DNA from: Planctomycetota bacterium
GTDB taxonomy: Bacteria > Planctomycetota > Phycisphaerae > UBA1845 > UTPLA1
Assembly: GCA_003576905.1 (NCBI GenBank)
Contig: QEVG01000008.1
Coordinates: 62,001-126,000, forward strand
Direction of reading: 5' to 3'
DNA length: 64,000 nt
Below, in pieces: positions 55,299-63,477 of this stretch. Position 1 is the first letter of the stretch, and every line of letters starts with the position of its first letter. The position numbers and the translations under genes were made by a program. A model generated the notes under the pieces. It had not been told where the DNA came from. It made no database searches and saw nothing but the letters and a program-made list of their open reading frames with translations.

Positions 55299-57791
55299 TC
55301 AGTCGCGGAGGTCCGAGCGGTCGTCGATCAGGTCGGGGACGCCGTCGTCGTCGGCCTCGTCGTCGAGGTCGGCGGTGCCGTACTTGTCGTCCTCGTCGGC
55401 GTTCAGGTCGGCCCGGTACCCGCCCGTGGTGACCTCGGCGTCGCGCTGGTCGCGGATCTCGTTCCATTCCTTTTGCGTGAGCAGTACCTCGCGGGCCTGG
55501 CTTCCCTTGTATTCGCCGACGATTCCGGCGGCGGCCATCTGGTCCACAAGGCGGCTGGCGCGCGAGTAGCCGATCTCGAGGCGGCGCTGGAGCAGGCTTA
55601 CGCTGCCGCGCTGGCTTTCGACGATGATCGACACCGCCTCGTCAAACAGCGGGTCGCGCTCGCCGTCGTCCGCTTCTCCGGCCGGCTTAAGCCGCTGGAG
55701 TTCGTGATGAAAGACCGGCCTGGCCTTCTCGGAGAGGTCCACCAGGACGGCGCGCAGCTCGTCGTCCTCGATATAGGTTCCCTGGGCGCGTACGAGCTTG
55801 GACGATCCGGGCGGGAGCAGGAGCATGTCGCCCTCGCCCATGAGCACTTCGGCGCCGTTCTGATCGAGCACGATGCGCGAGTCCATGCGGCTGGCGACGC
55901 GGAAGGCGATGCGGCAGGGCAGGTTGCTCTTGATGAGGCCGGTCACGACGTTGGCCTGCGGACGCTGAGTCGCCACGACGAGGTGAATGCCGACGGCGCG
56001 GCTCTTCTGTGCCAGGCGCGACAGGTGATGCTCGACTTCCTTGCCGGCGGTCATCATCAGGTCGGCCAGCTCGTCAATGACGATGACAATGTAGGGCAGG
56101 TGGGTCGGGATCTTCGCCCGCTCCTCGTCGGTGGTCGGCTTGAAACGGTCGTAGATCTGATCCTTGGTCAGTCGGTTGAAGCTTCCGATGTCGCGCACGC
56201 CCGCCTCGGCGAGCAGCTCATAGCGCTCGTCCATCTTCGTCGTGGCCCATTGCAGGATCATCTCGGCGCGCTGCATGTCGGTGACGATCGGGCACATCAG
56301 GTGCGGGATTTCCTTGAAGACGGAGAGCTCGACCATCTTGGGGTCGACGAGGATGAGCTTGACGTGGTCGGGCCGCTGGGTCATCAGGATTGACATGATG
56401 AGCGTGTTGATGCACACGCTCTTGCCGCTGCCGGTTGTACCGGCGATGAGCATGTGCGGCATGGTGGCGATGTCGATGATCAGCGGGTCGCCGCTGGCGT
56501 TCTTTCCGATGAAGACGGGGAGGGCCATCTTTGTCGGCTTGACACCGCCGAGCATGATCAGCTCTTTCAGGCGCACCTTCTCTTTGTTGGTGTTCGGAAC
56601 CTCGATGCCGATCGTGTTCTTGCCGGGGATCGGGGCGACGACGCGGACCGCCGGGGCCTTGAGCGCCCGGGCGATGTCGTTGGCCAGCGAGTTGATCTGG
56701 CTGACCTTGGTTCCGGCCGACAGTTCCAGCTCGAACATGGTGATGACCGGGCCGGTGTCGATCTCGACGACTTTGACCTCGATGCGGAACTCGCAGAGGG
56801 TGCGTTCAAGAATGCTCGCCTGCTCGCGGACCACGATCTCCTGCATCGCCGAGTACCGGCCCTCCGGGTCGCGCAGCAGCGACAGCGGTGGGAGGACGTA
56901 ATCGCCAAGCTCCGCGGGCCAGGCGCTGTCGGGCTGTTTGCCCTGGGCGCGATCCTTACCGAGCATGCGGATAATCAATTCGCGCTCAGGACGCTTGGCG
57001 GGCTTTTCGGCGACCGTCTCGGACGCAACCTGGGGTGAAGCAGCCTTTGCATCTGCCGGTGCGTCGGACGCCGAAGGATCGGACTCGTCTGTTTCTTCGT
57101 CGGAAACCTCGGGCTCGTCGTCCTCGTCGTCATCGGCCACGGGCCTTGGCGGCACGCTCGGCGCGGCGTTGCCGGCTCCGGCCATCACCGGCGTCAGGCG
57201 GGGGCGCGTCGCGCCGGCGGCGCGGACGACCGACGAGACGCCGCGATATCGCTCGATGACCCACGCGATCAGCGCGGGCACTTTCACCAGGAGGTCGTCC
57301 ACGGAGAAGATAAGGCCGAGCAGGAACATGCCGGTAATGACCAGCGCCGCGCCCCACATGGAAAAGGCGTCGCGCAGGAGGGCGGTGGTGGAGATGCCGA
57401 GGATTCCGCCGCGGCCTTCGACGAGACCTTGGGCGGCCTCGGGCTCGAGCAGCGCGCCGGCGGCGGCGGTTCCGGTGACCACGAGGCACAGGCCGGCAAG
57501 CCGAAGGGGCAGGTGCGTCACCTTGCGTCGAGCGAGCTGCGTGATAGCGGCCAGCGTCAGGAGCGCCATGAGCATGTAGGTCCCGTCGCCGATGTGGTAC
57601 ATGAGCTGATACGACATCCACGCGCCGGCGCGGCCGCACCCGTTCAGGACGGGGTGCGGCTGGGGCCAGACGGCGGGATTGGGCCAGTCGTTGGGATCAA
57701 AGGTGAGAACGGCTACCCAGCCGAAGGCGCAGAGCGCGACGGCGGCGACGGTTCGAAAGTTTCGCAGAAGAAGAGTGCGTTGAGGCGTCAT
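55299..57791 (-). CDS. ftsK: DNA translocase FtsK/SpoIIIE
   Basis: Septum-associated DNA pump for chromosome segregation, 830 residues. Four or so N-terminal membrane helices (about 10-190) are followed by an acidic Pro/Ala/Asp linker and a motor domain with Walker A AGTTGSGKSVCINTL (about 447-460) and Walker B YIVIVIDELADLM. A C-terminal winged-helix gamma domain comes next (LLQRRLEIGYSRASRLVDQM), then an acidic tail. Gene order gives no further clue. The SNase-like gene lies divergently. Confidence 0.95.
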   Translation of the reverse strand: MTPQRTLLLRNFRTVAAVALCAFGWVAVLTFDPNDWPNPAVWPQPHPVLNGCGRAGAWMSYQLMYHIGDGTYMLMALLTLAAITQLARRKVTHLPLRLAGLCLVVTGTAAAGALLEPEAAQGLVEGRGGILGISTTALLRDAFSMWGAALVITGMFLLGLIFSVDDLLVKVPALIAWVIERYRGVSSVVRAAGATRPRLTPVMAGAGNAAPSVPPRPVADDDEDDEPEVSDEETDESDPSASDAPADAKAASPQVASETVAEKPAKRPERELIIRMLGKDRAQGKQPDSAWPAELGDYVLPPLSLLRDPEGRYSAMQEIVVREQASILERTLCEFRIEVKVVEIDTGPVITMFELELSAGTKVSQINSLANDIARALKAPAVRVVAPIPGKNTIGIEVPNTNKEKVRLKELIMLGGVKPTKMALPVFIGKNASGDPLIIDIATMPHMLIAGTTGSGKSVCINTLIMSILMTQRPDHVKLILVDPKMVELSVFKEIPHLMCPIVTDMQRAEMILQWATTKMDERYELLAEAGVRDIGSFNRLTKDQIYDRFKPTTDEERAKIPTHLPYIVIVIDELADLMMTAGKEVEHHLSRLAQKSRAVGIHLVVATQRPQANVVTGLIKSNLPCRIAFRVASRMDSRIVLDQNGAEVLMGEGDMLLLPPGSSKLVRAQGTYIEDDELRAVLVDLSEKARPVFHHELQRLKPAGEADDGERDPLFDEAVSIIVESQRGSVSLLQRRLEIGYSRASRLVDQMAAAGIVGEYKGSQAREVLLTQKEWNEIRDQRDAEVTTGGYRADLNADEDDKYGTADLDDEADDDGVPDLIDDRSDLRD

Positions 57792-58132
57792 GGTATTTCA
57801 TGGGCAGGGCGCGACGTTGCGCGCCGGGCTTCATCCAACGCGGCTTTGCGCCGCAAGGTCTGTCGCCGCTCCGCCTCGCCGACCCCGGCGGCGCGGGCGG
57901 CCCGATCGGCGCGCGGAATATCTGTCCGTCTGCCGAAAGCCTGCGTTATCAATACTATCGACCGAGTTGGAATGCCCGCTCAACCCAAACAGGGCGTCAA
58001 ATCCGCCACGCCGGCGCGGGCCAAATCTTGAATTGGACCGCTGTTTTTGGTAAGGTCCGTTTGCGTGGGCGAGGCTCGGGCTCGCTCGACACGTCGTTAC
58101 CTGAAATTCGCCGTCGGAGGGAGGAAGCGCGC
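57792..58132. other. Divergent intergenic region ftsK / SNase-like gene, 341 bp
   Basis: No gene is visible. It holds the promoter candidate at 58028-58056 for the plus-strand gene. An ftsK promoter is expected on the minus strand but I cannot place it confidently. Confidence 0.45.
58028..58056 (+). promoter_or_regulatory. Promoter candidate of SNase-like gene
   Basis: TTGAAT (58028-58033), 17 bases, TAAGGT (58051-58056). Confidence 0.4.
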
Positions 58133-58978
58133 ATGCCCCAACGCCGTGTCTGCGCGCTGGTGGAAGTCGTTGACACGCATACGCTTCTTGTTCAGTGGAA
58201 CGACCGGCCGCGACGGCTCCGGCTGATGGACGTCGCGCCGGAGGCCGGAAGCACCGCCACCGGACAGACCCCCACGCAGTTCGGCCGCGAGGCGCTCGAG
58301 TGGGCGGTCGCAACGGTCTTCTGCGGCGTACGCGATCTTGAGATTGAGACTCCGAATGACGACTGGCTGTCGAGCAACTCGGGCAGCCTCCTCGCGTACG
58401 CCGTCGTGAGCGGCGAGAGCTACAACGTCCGGCTTGTCCGCGAGGGTCTCAGCCCTTGCTTCGAGAAGTACGGTCACCCATTGATGCGCCGTCATGAGAT
58501 GGAGCGGGCCGAGCAGTGGGCCCGCCGCGAAGGGCGCGGCCTGTGGGGCTCGGCGGATCGCGGCCGGTACCGCGAGCTCAAGCGCTGGTGGCAGCTTCGC
58601 GCCGGACAGGTCGAGGGTTTCCGCCATGCCGTGGACATGGGCGAGGACATCTTCGACTGCCGGCTGCACTATCGGGAGATCGTCCAGCACGCCGAAGCAC
58701 GGGCGCGGGCGGTCGTCTTCGGCGATGTGTGCGGCGCGTTTGAAATGACCGACGGCGCGACATTGCTTCAGATCGGCAGCCCCTGTCAGCCGCTTTGCGC
58801 CTACTTTCCGCCCGACATGAAGCGCCACGCCGCATTTCTTGCGCGCGAGCACTTTGGCGAGTACAAGCCGAACTACCTCTATTTCGATGGGCCGGTTTCG
58901 CTGGAGGCCGGGCAGCCGCAGATCAGCATCGAGTCGCCCGACCAGGTCTCCACCTGCCCCCCGCGCACGCGGGACTGA
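58133..58978 (+). CDS. Staphylococcal-nuclease-like (thermonuclease fold) protein
   Basis: 281 residues. The N-terminal half has an SNase-type OB-fold region: VEVVDTHTLLV, then RLRLMDVAPEAG, which retains the Arg, Asp and Glu positions of the nuclease active site. The position of the first calcium Asp reads His here, so activity is uncertain. The C-terminal half is unassigned. GGAGGGAGG precedes the ATG at 58133. No signal peptide is evident. Confidence 0.7.
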   Translation: MPQRRVCALVEVVDTHTLLVQWNDRPRRLRLMDVAPEAGSTATGQTPTQFGREALEWAVATVFCGVRDLEIETPNDDWLSSNSGSLLAYAVVSGESYNVRLVREGLSPCFEKYGHPLMRRHEMERAEQWARREGRGLWGSADRGRYRELKRWWQLRAGQVEGFRHAVDMGEDIFDCRLHYREIVQHAEARARAVVFGDVCGAFEMTDGATLLQIGSPCQPLCAYFPPDMKRHAAFLAREHFGEYKPNYLYFDGPVSLEAGQPQISIESPDQVSTCPPRTRD

Positions 58979-59156
58979 CACGCCGTAGCCCGCCGGGAAG
59001 GCGAAAATCGCCGCCGATGGTTCCATTCGCGGCGTGTCGGGGCGAGGTCCCGGCCCATGTGACCTGCCACGGTATCCGCGATATCATGCCCGGTTCGGCG
59101 CTGCCACGACGGACAGGGCCGATCCCGGACCCCCTTTTTAACCAGCGAAGACCGCC

Positions 59157-62100
59157 ATGCGAACCGCCGCCCAGATACGCCGTGAGTTCATTGATTATTT
59201 CGTCCACCGGTGCGGACACACCTTCGTGCCGTCGTCGCCGTGCGTGCCGGCGGACGACCCGACGCTCATGTTCACCAACGCCGGCATGAACCAATTCAAG
59301 CCGATTTTCCTCGGCCAGCAGGCGGCGGATGTGGACAAGTGGCCGGGGGCGACGCCGGGCATGCCGACGCGCGCGGCGAATACGCAGAAGTGCATCCGGG
59401 CCGGCGGCAAGCACAACGACCTGGACGACGTGGGGCACGACACGTATCACCATACGTTTTTCGAGATGCTGGGGAACTGGTCGTTCGGGGACTATTTCAA
59501 GAAAGAGGCGATCGAGTGGGCCTGGGACCTGCTCACCAGGGTCTGGAGTCTCGACCCGGAGCGGCTGCACGCGACGTACTTTCAGGGCGATGAGACCGAG
59601 GGCCTTGCACCTGACACCGAAGCGCGCGAATTGTGGCTGAGGATCCTGCCGCCGGAGCGCGTGCATCCCGGCAACAAGAAGGACAACTTCTGGGAGATGG
59701 GCGATACAGGCCCCTGCGGCCCGTGCAGCGAGATCCACATCGACCTGACGCCCGACAAGAGCGGCGGACGGCTGGTGAATGCGGGCGACGCGCGGGTGAT
59801 GGAAATATGGAATCTCGTCTTCATCCAGTTCAACCGGGGGGCGGACGGGAAGCTCTCGCCTCTGCCGGCAAAGCACGTGGACACGGGGATGGGCTTCGAG
59901 CGGATCTGCGCGGTGATTCGCGGCATCGAGACCGGGCGGCTCGGCCAGGTGAGCAATTACGACACGGACGTGTTCACGCCGATCTTCGCGACGATTCGGG
60001 GCGTGACCGGCGCGCCGGCATATACCGGATTGCTTGAGAGCGACGACGATTCGCACAGTGCCCGTCTTGATCCGAGCCGCGACCGTAAGGGAGCGGTACC
60101 AGCAGCGCCAATTCACGATAGAGCCCCCAGGCAAATGGAAGGCGTTCCGCTCGCCTACCTGATTACTTTTTCAACATACGGGACATGGTTGCATGGATCG
60201 GAAAAGGGCTCTGTGAATCGACTTCACAATCAACCCGAGGAGCCGTTTCTCGAGCCCGATGCCGATTGGGAAAACGACCAGTCGCGACTGCTGAAGCACG
60301 CGCCGGTAACGCTTGACGAACGTCATCGCGGAATCGTGGATCGCACGATTCGCGAGGTCTGCAACCACCGGGGATGGACGCTTCAGGAATTGAACGTGCG
60401 AACGAATCATGTCCACGCCGTCGTGAGCGCGCCGGACACTCCGGAACGAGTAATGAATGACTTCAAATCATACGCGACGAGGCGGATGCGGGAGGCTGGA
60501 GCGGTGGGGGCCGATAGAGTTGTCTGGACGCGGCACGGAAGTACGCGATACCTGTGGAAGTCCGAGTCGGTGGCGCAGGCATGCCAATACGTCCGCGATG
60601 CACAGGGTCGTGATTTGCCGATGGCCTCCGACGAGGGCGGCTTGGCTGGCCCGCTCCCTTACGGTCGCGGCTCTGTTCAAGGCGGCGGTCGCGGCTCGGA
60701 TCAAGACGACGGTCACGAACCTGCTCAACGCGCCGTCATGAAGGATGTCGCCTACCGTGTCATCGCCGATCACATTCGCACGCTGACGTTTGCGATCACC
60801 GATGGGGCGATGCCGTCGAATGAGGGACGGGGGTACGTGCTGCGGCGCATCCTGCGCCGGGCGGTGCGGTACGGGCGGCAGTATCTCGGTACGCGCGAGC
60901 CGTTTCTCTGTCGGATTGTGCCCGCGGTGGCCGATGCCATGGGTGAGGCATTCCCGGAGCTGCGCACGGCGCACGGCGGGAGGAACGTGGAGCACGTCGC
61001 GGCGGTGCTGCGCGATGAGGAGGCGTCGTTCATCAAGACGCTGGACCGGGGCATCGCGCTCTTCGAGGAGGCCGCCGCCTACGCTGCGCAGCATCATCAC
61101 GGCCGCATCAGCGGGGAGGACGCCTTCAAGTTGCATGATACATATGGCTTCCCGATTGACCTGACCGAGCTGATGGCGGAAGAGCGCGGGATGACGGTGA
61201 ATATCGGGGAGTATGAGCGGTTGATGGAGGAGGCGAGGGAAAAATCCAGAAATAAGAAGATTAGCTTCCTACTTGGAATTCCTGAAGAGCACCTTAATAG
61301 TGAAACTGACGACCGCTTCAAATACTCAGATCCTCAAGTACCTCTCGAGGCAAGGTATCTCTTTTCAGTTTCCGTCGGTGCCGGTCGCAAGGCCTTCGTT
61401 TTCGACAAGACATGTTTCTACGCCGAGCAAGGCGGACAAATTGGGGATACTGGAAAGATTCTGTTCGACCAGGGAACCATTAATGTCTCCTCGACAATTC
61501 GAAGCGGCAATCAGGTATTGCACGTATTCGATTACACTGAATTAGATAATCTCAAAGAAGACCTAGAGCATGGACAGAGTGCGAAATTGGTTCTCAACCA
61601 ATCTAATCGCGCTTTCACTATGCAAAACCACACTGCCACGCACGTGCTCAATTGGGCCTTGCGTGATGTGCTGGGCGATCATGTGCAGCAGAAGGGCTCC
61701 CTCGTCGATCCCGAGAAGACCCGGTTTGACTTCTCGCACCCGGCGCAGGTGACGGAGGAGGAGCTGGCCCGCATCGAGGAGCTGGTCAATTCCCAGATCG
61801 AGGAGGACCTGGAGGTCTTCACCGCCGAGGTTGAACAGAGAAAAGCACGAGAGGTGAACACGCTTCGGGCCGTCTTCGGCGAGAAGTACCCGGACGTGGT
61901 GCGCGTGGTCTCCATCGGCGTGCCGGTCGACCAGTTGCTATCCGACCCGAAGAACGACGAGTGGATGCGCTACAGCGTCGAGTTCTGTGGCGGCACGCAC
62001 GTGAAGCGCACCGGTGAGATCGGGCGCTTCCGGCTTGTTGAGGAGTCCGCCGTCGCCAAGGGCATCCGCCGCGTGATCGGCGTGACCGGCGAGCGGGCGC

Positions 62101-62696
62101 GAAAGGCGGAGGATGAGGCGACGGGCGTTCTTCGTATGCTCAAGGACGCGGCCCAGGCGCCGGATCAGGCCCTGCCGCAGCGCATCGCCGAAATCACCGC
62201 GATCATGAGCCAGGCGGAGATGCCCGTCGTGGAGAAGGCCCGCATCCGCGCCGACCTGGTGCATCTTCAGGAGCGGGCGAAGAAAGTGCAGAAGGAGCAG
62301 GCCCGCGCCGGCGCGGGCGAGGTGCTCTCGCAGGCCGAGGCGCTGCTGGCGACCGCGCCGCGCGCCGGAAGCGTGGCGATTGTCTGCGGGGCGGTGCCGG
62401 GAGCCACGACCGATCAGCTTCGTGCGGCCTGCGACTCGCTGCGCGCCAAGGCGGGCTCGGCGGCGGTGCTTCTGGCGAGTGAAAGCGATGGGAAGGTGGT
62501 GCTCATGGCGGCGATGACCGCGGATGTCGTCGGCCGGGGCGTGAAGGCGGGCGACCTCATCCGGGATATCGCCCCGATCGTCGGCGGCAAGGGCGGCGGC
62601 CGGCCGGACATGGCCCAGGGCGGCGGCCCGGACGCGGGGCGGCTGGCCGAGGCGGTGTCAACGGCGGGTCAGTGGATCAGACAGAAGCTTGGATAG
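59157..62696 (+). CDS. alaS: Alanyl-tRNA synthetase with in-frame transposase insertion
   Basis: 1179 residues instead of roughly 870-960. Normal AlaS sequence runs to about residue 301: class II core with NAGMNQFKPIFLGQ, THTFFEMLGNWSFGDYF-like and PCGPCSEIH motifs. From about 303 to 517 the frame encodes a Y1/RAYT-type transposase, then AlaS resumes at DVAYRVIADHIRTLTFA. The editing domain keeps NHTATH (about 824-828) and CGGTHVKRTGEIG (about 944); the C-Ala domain follows. The insertion falls in a loop before the anticodon-independent tRNA-recognition helices. Part of the gene (about 61236-61650) is much lower in GC than the rest. No other alaS is visible, so the product is presumably active. 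Confidence 0.9.
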   Translation: MRTAAQIRREFIDYFVHRCGHTFVPSSPCVPADDPTLMFTNAGMNQFKPIFLGQQAADVDKWPGATPGMPTRAANTQKCIRAGGKHNDLDDVGHDTYHHTFFEMLGNWSFGDYFKKEAIEWAWDLLTRVWSLDPERLHATYFQGDETEGLAPDTEARELWLRILPPERVHPGNKKDNFWEMGDTGPCGPCSEIHIDLTPDKSGGRLVNAGDARVMEIWNLVFIQFNRGADGKLSPLPAKHVDTGMGFERICAVIRGIETGRLGQVSNYDTDVFTPIFATIRGVTGAPAYTGLLESDDDSHSARLDPSRDRKGAVPAAPIHDRAPRQMEGVPLAYLITFSTYGTWLHGSEKGSVNRLHNQPEEPFLEPDADWENDQSRLLKHAPVTLDERHRGIVDRTIREVCNHRGWTLQELNVRTNHVHAVVSAPDTPERVMNDFKSYATRRMREAGAVGADRVVWTRHGSTRYLWKSESVAQACQYVRDAQGRDLPMASDEGGLAGPLPYGRGSVQGGGRGSDQDDGHEPAQRAVMKDVAYRVIADHIRTLTFAITDGAMPSNEGRGYVLRRILRRAVRYGRQYLGTREPFLCRIVPAVADAMGEAFPELRTAHGGRNVEHVAAVLRDEEASFIKTLDRGIALFEEAAAYAAQHHHGRISGEDAFKLHDTYGFPIDLTELMAEERGMTVNIGEYERLMEEAREKSRNKKISFLLGIPEEHLNSETDDRFKYSDPQVPLEARYLFSVSVGAGRKAFVFDKTCFYAEQGGQIGDTGKILFDQGTINVSSTIRSGNQVLHVFDYTELDNLKEDLEHGQSAKLVLNQSNRAFTMQNHTATHVLNWALRDVLGDHVQQKGSLVDPEKTRFDFSHPAQVTEEELARIEELVNSQIEEDLEVFTAEVEQRKAREVNTLRAVFGEKYPDVVRVVSIGVPVDQLLSDPKNDEWMRYSVEFCGGTHVKRTGEIGRFRLVEESAVAKGIRRVIGVTGERARKAEDEATGVLRMLKDAAQAPDQALPQRIAEITAIMSQAEMPVVEKARIRADLVHLQERAKKVQKEQARAGAGEVLSQAEALLATAPRAGSVAIVCGAVPGATTDQLRAACDSLRAKAGSAAVLLASESDGKVVLMAAMTADVVGRGVKAGDLIRDIAPIVGGKGGGRPDMAQGGGPDAGRLAEAVSTAGQWIRQKLG
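60063..60084. repeat. Left terminal inverted repeat
   Basis: 22 bases, exact reverse complement of 60687-60708. It overlaps the left arm of the nested repeat. Confidence 0.9.
60074..60096. repeat. Nested REP-like arm, left
   Basis: 23 bases, exact reverse complement of 60651-60673. It contains GACCGTAAGGGAGCGG. In the alaS frame it reads SRDRKGAV. Confidence 0.85.
60651..60673. repeat. Nested REP-like arm, right
   Basis: 23 bases, exact reverse complement of 60074-60096. In the alaS frame it reads PLPYGRGS. Confidence 0.85.
60687..60708. repeat. Right terminal inverted repeat
   Basis: 22 bases, exact reverse complement of 60063-60084. Its first 11 bases recur at 60663-60673, forming a degenerate 24-base tandem unit. 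Confidence 0.9.
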
Positions 62697-62762
62697 ATTA
62701 GTGTGTGCCGGGGCCCCGCAGCTCAGTCGACGGTTCAAACGGTGCGTCGAGAGAGTTGACAA

Positions 62763-63047
62763 ATGGCTAAGAAGATCGCGAAAAGGAAGGCCGCCGGGAA
62801 GCGCCGTGTGGTGATGGCTCGCGTGATCAAGCTTGGCGAGGACGACGGCAGTTTTGATGACGCGTTCTGGCGGCGCGTAGGACCGGAGGGCAGACAAGAG
62901 GCGATGTGGCAACTCGTGCTGGACTATTGGAAAATGAAAGGTCGCGATCCCCGTGAACTCCGACTGGACCGATCTGTTGTCGTTGTTAAACGCCTCAAGA
63001 GTCAAGTACCTCCTCGTCGGCGGACACGCGGTCAGTCATTACAGTAA
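62763..63047 (+). CDS. Antitoxin-like partner protein
   Basis: 94 residues: Lys/Arg-rich N-terminus, then DDAFWRRVGPEGRQEAMWQL and RELRLDRSVVVVKRL. The pattern is common among small proteins encoded just before nucleotidyltransferase-like toxins. Its 3' end overlaps the next gene by 95 bases, indicating coupled expression. Placed just after alaS. The assignment as antitoxin is contextual. Confidence 0.6.
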   Translation: MAKKIAKRKAAGKRRVVMARVIKLGEDDGSFDDAFWRRVGPEGRQEAMWQLVLDYWKMKGRDPRELRLDRSVVVVKRLKSQVPPRRRTRGQSLQ

Positions 63048-63432
63048 CCCGCGATTCACAGCCGACCTCGACATCTGGATCGAGCGAGCACCGGCGAATG
63101 CAAAGCGCGTATGGCGAGCGCTCGCGGAGTTCGGTGTACCAAGCCATCTCTTCAGCCTCCGGGATCTGACCGGCGTGAACAAGGTAATTCAGATTGGCGT
63201 CGAGCCGAATCGAATAGATGTGCTGACCGGAGTCGCCGGCCTTGAGTTCGCAGATGCCTGGGAACGCAGAGTAGAGAGTACGTTCGGTGGATTGCCGACT
63301 CTTTACCTCTCCAAGGAAGATCTGATCAGGAACAAGCTCGCGTCGGGTCGTCCGCAGGACTTGCTCGATGTTTCCATGCTGGAACACGCAAAGCCTCGAG
63401 AAGACCCCGTGCGCAAGAAGCGAAAGAAGTGA
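62953..63432 (+). CDS. Nucleotidyltransferase-fold toxin-like protein (AbiEii/MNT type)
   Basis: 159 residues from a GTG start inside the upstream gene. YLLVGGHAVSHY and RFTADLDIWIE fit the GG...DxD nucleotidyltransferase motif; LSKEDLIRNKLASGRPQDLLDV is the conserved C-terminal part. The overlapping arrangement with a small upstream gene resembles type IV or MNT/HEPN-like toxin-antitoxin loci. Target unknown. Confidence 0.72.
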   Translation: MNSDWTDLLSLLNASRVKYLLVGGHAVSHYSNPRFTADLDIWIERAPANAKRVWRALAEFGVPSHLFSLRDLTGVNKVIQIGVEPNRIDVLTGVAGLEFADAWERRVESTFGGLPTLYLSKEDLIRNKLASGRPQDLLDVSMLEHAKPREDPVRKKRKK

Positions 63433-63477
63433 GCCCCGCCCAGGAACGATGCGCGCTCGGCAGGGCGAATGCCAAAG

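Larger units (their letters stand above)
60063..60708 (+). mobile_element. REP/RAYT-type element inserted in frame in alaS
   Basis: 646 bp with perfect 22-bp terminal inverted repeats (60063-60084 and 60687-60708). A nested perfect 23-bp inverted repeat lies at 60074-60096 and 60651-60673. The reading frame resembles Y1 (IS200/REP-associated tyrosine) transposases, beginning at ATG 60135 (MEGVPLAYLITFSTYGTWL). It has an HUH motif in TNHVHAVV (about residue 416 of the host protein) and a candidate catalytic Tyr in ACQYVRDAQ (about 478). No stop codon separates it from alaS. Function in transposition is unproven. Confidence 0.85.

Noticed and set aside
60135-60708. Separate transposase gene inside alaS
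   Set aside because: An internal ATG exists, but there is no stop codon before alaS resumes and no clear ribosome-binding site. It is better described as an inserted domain.
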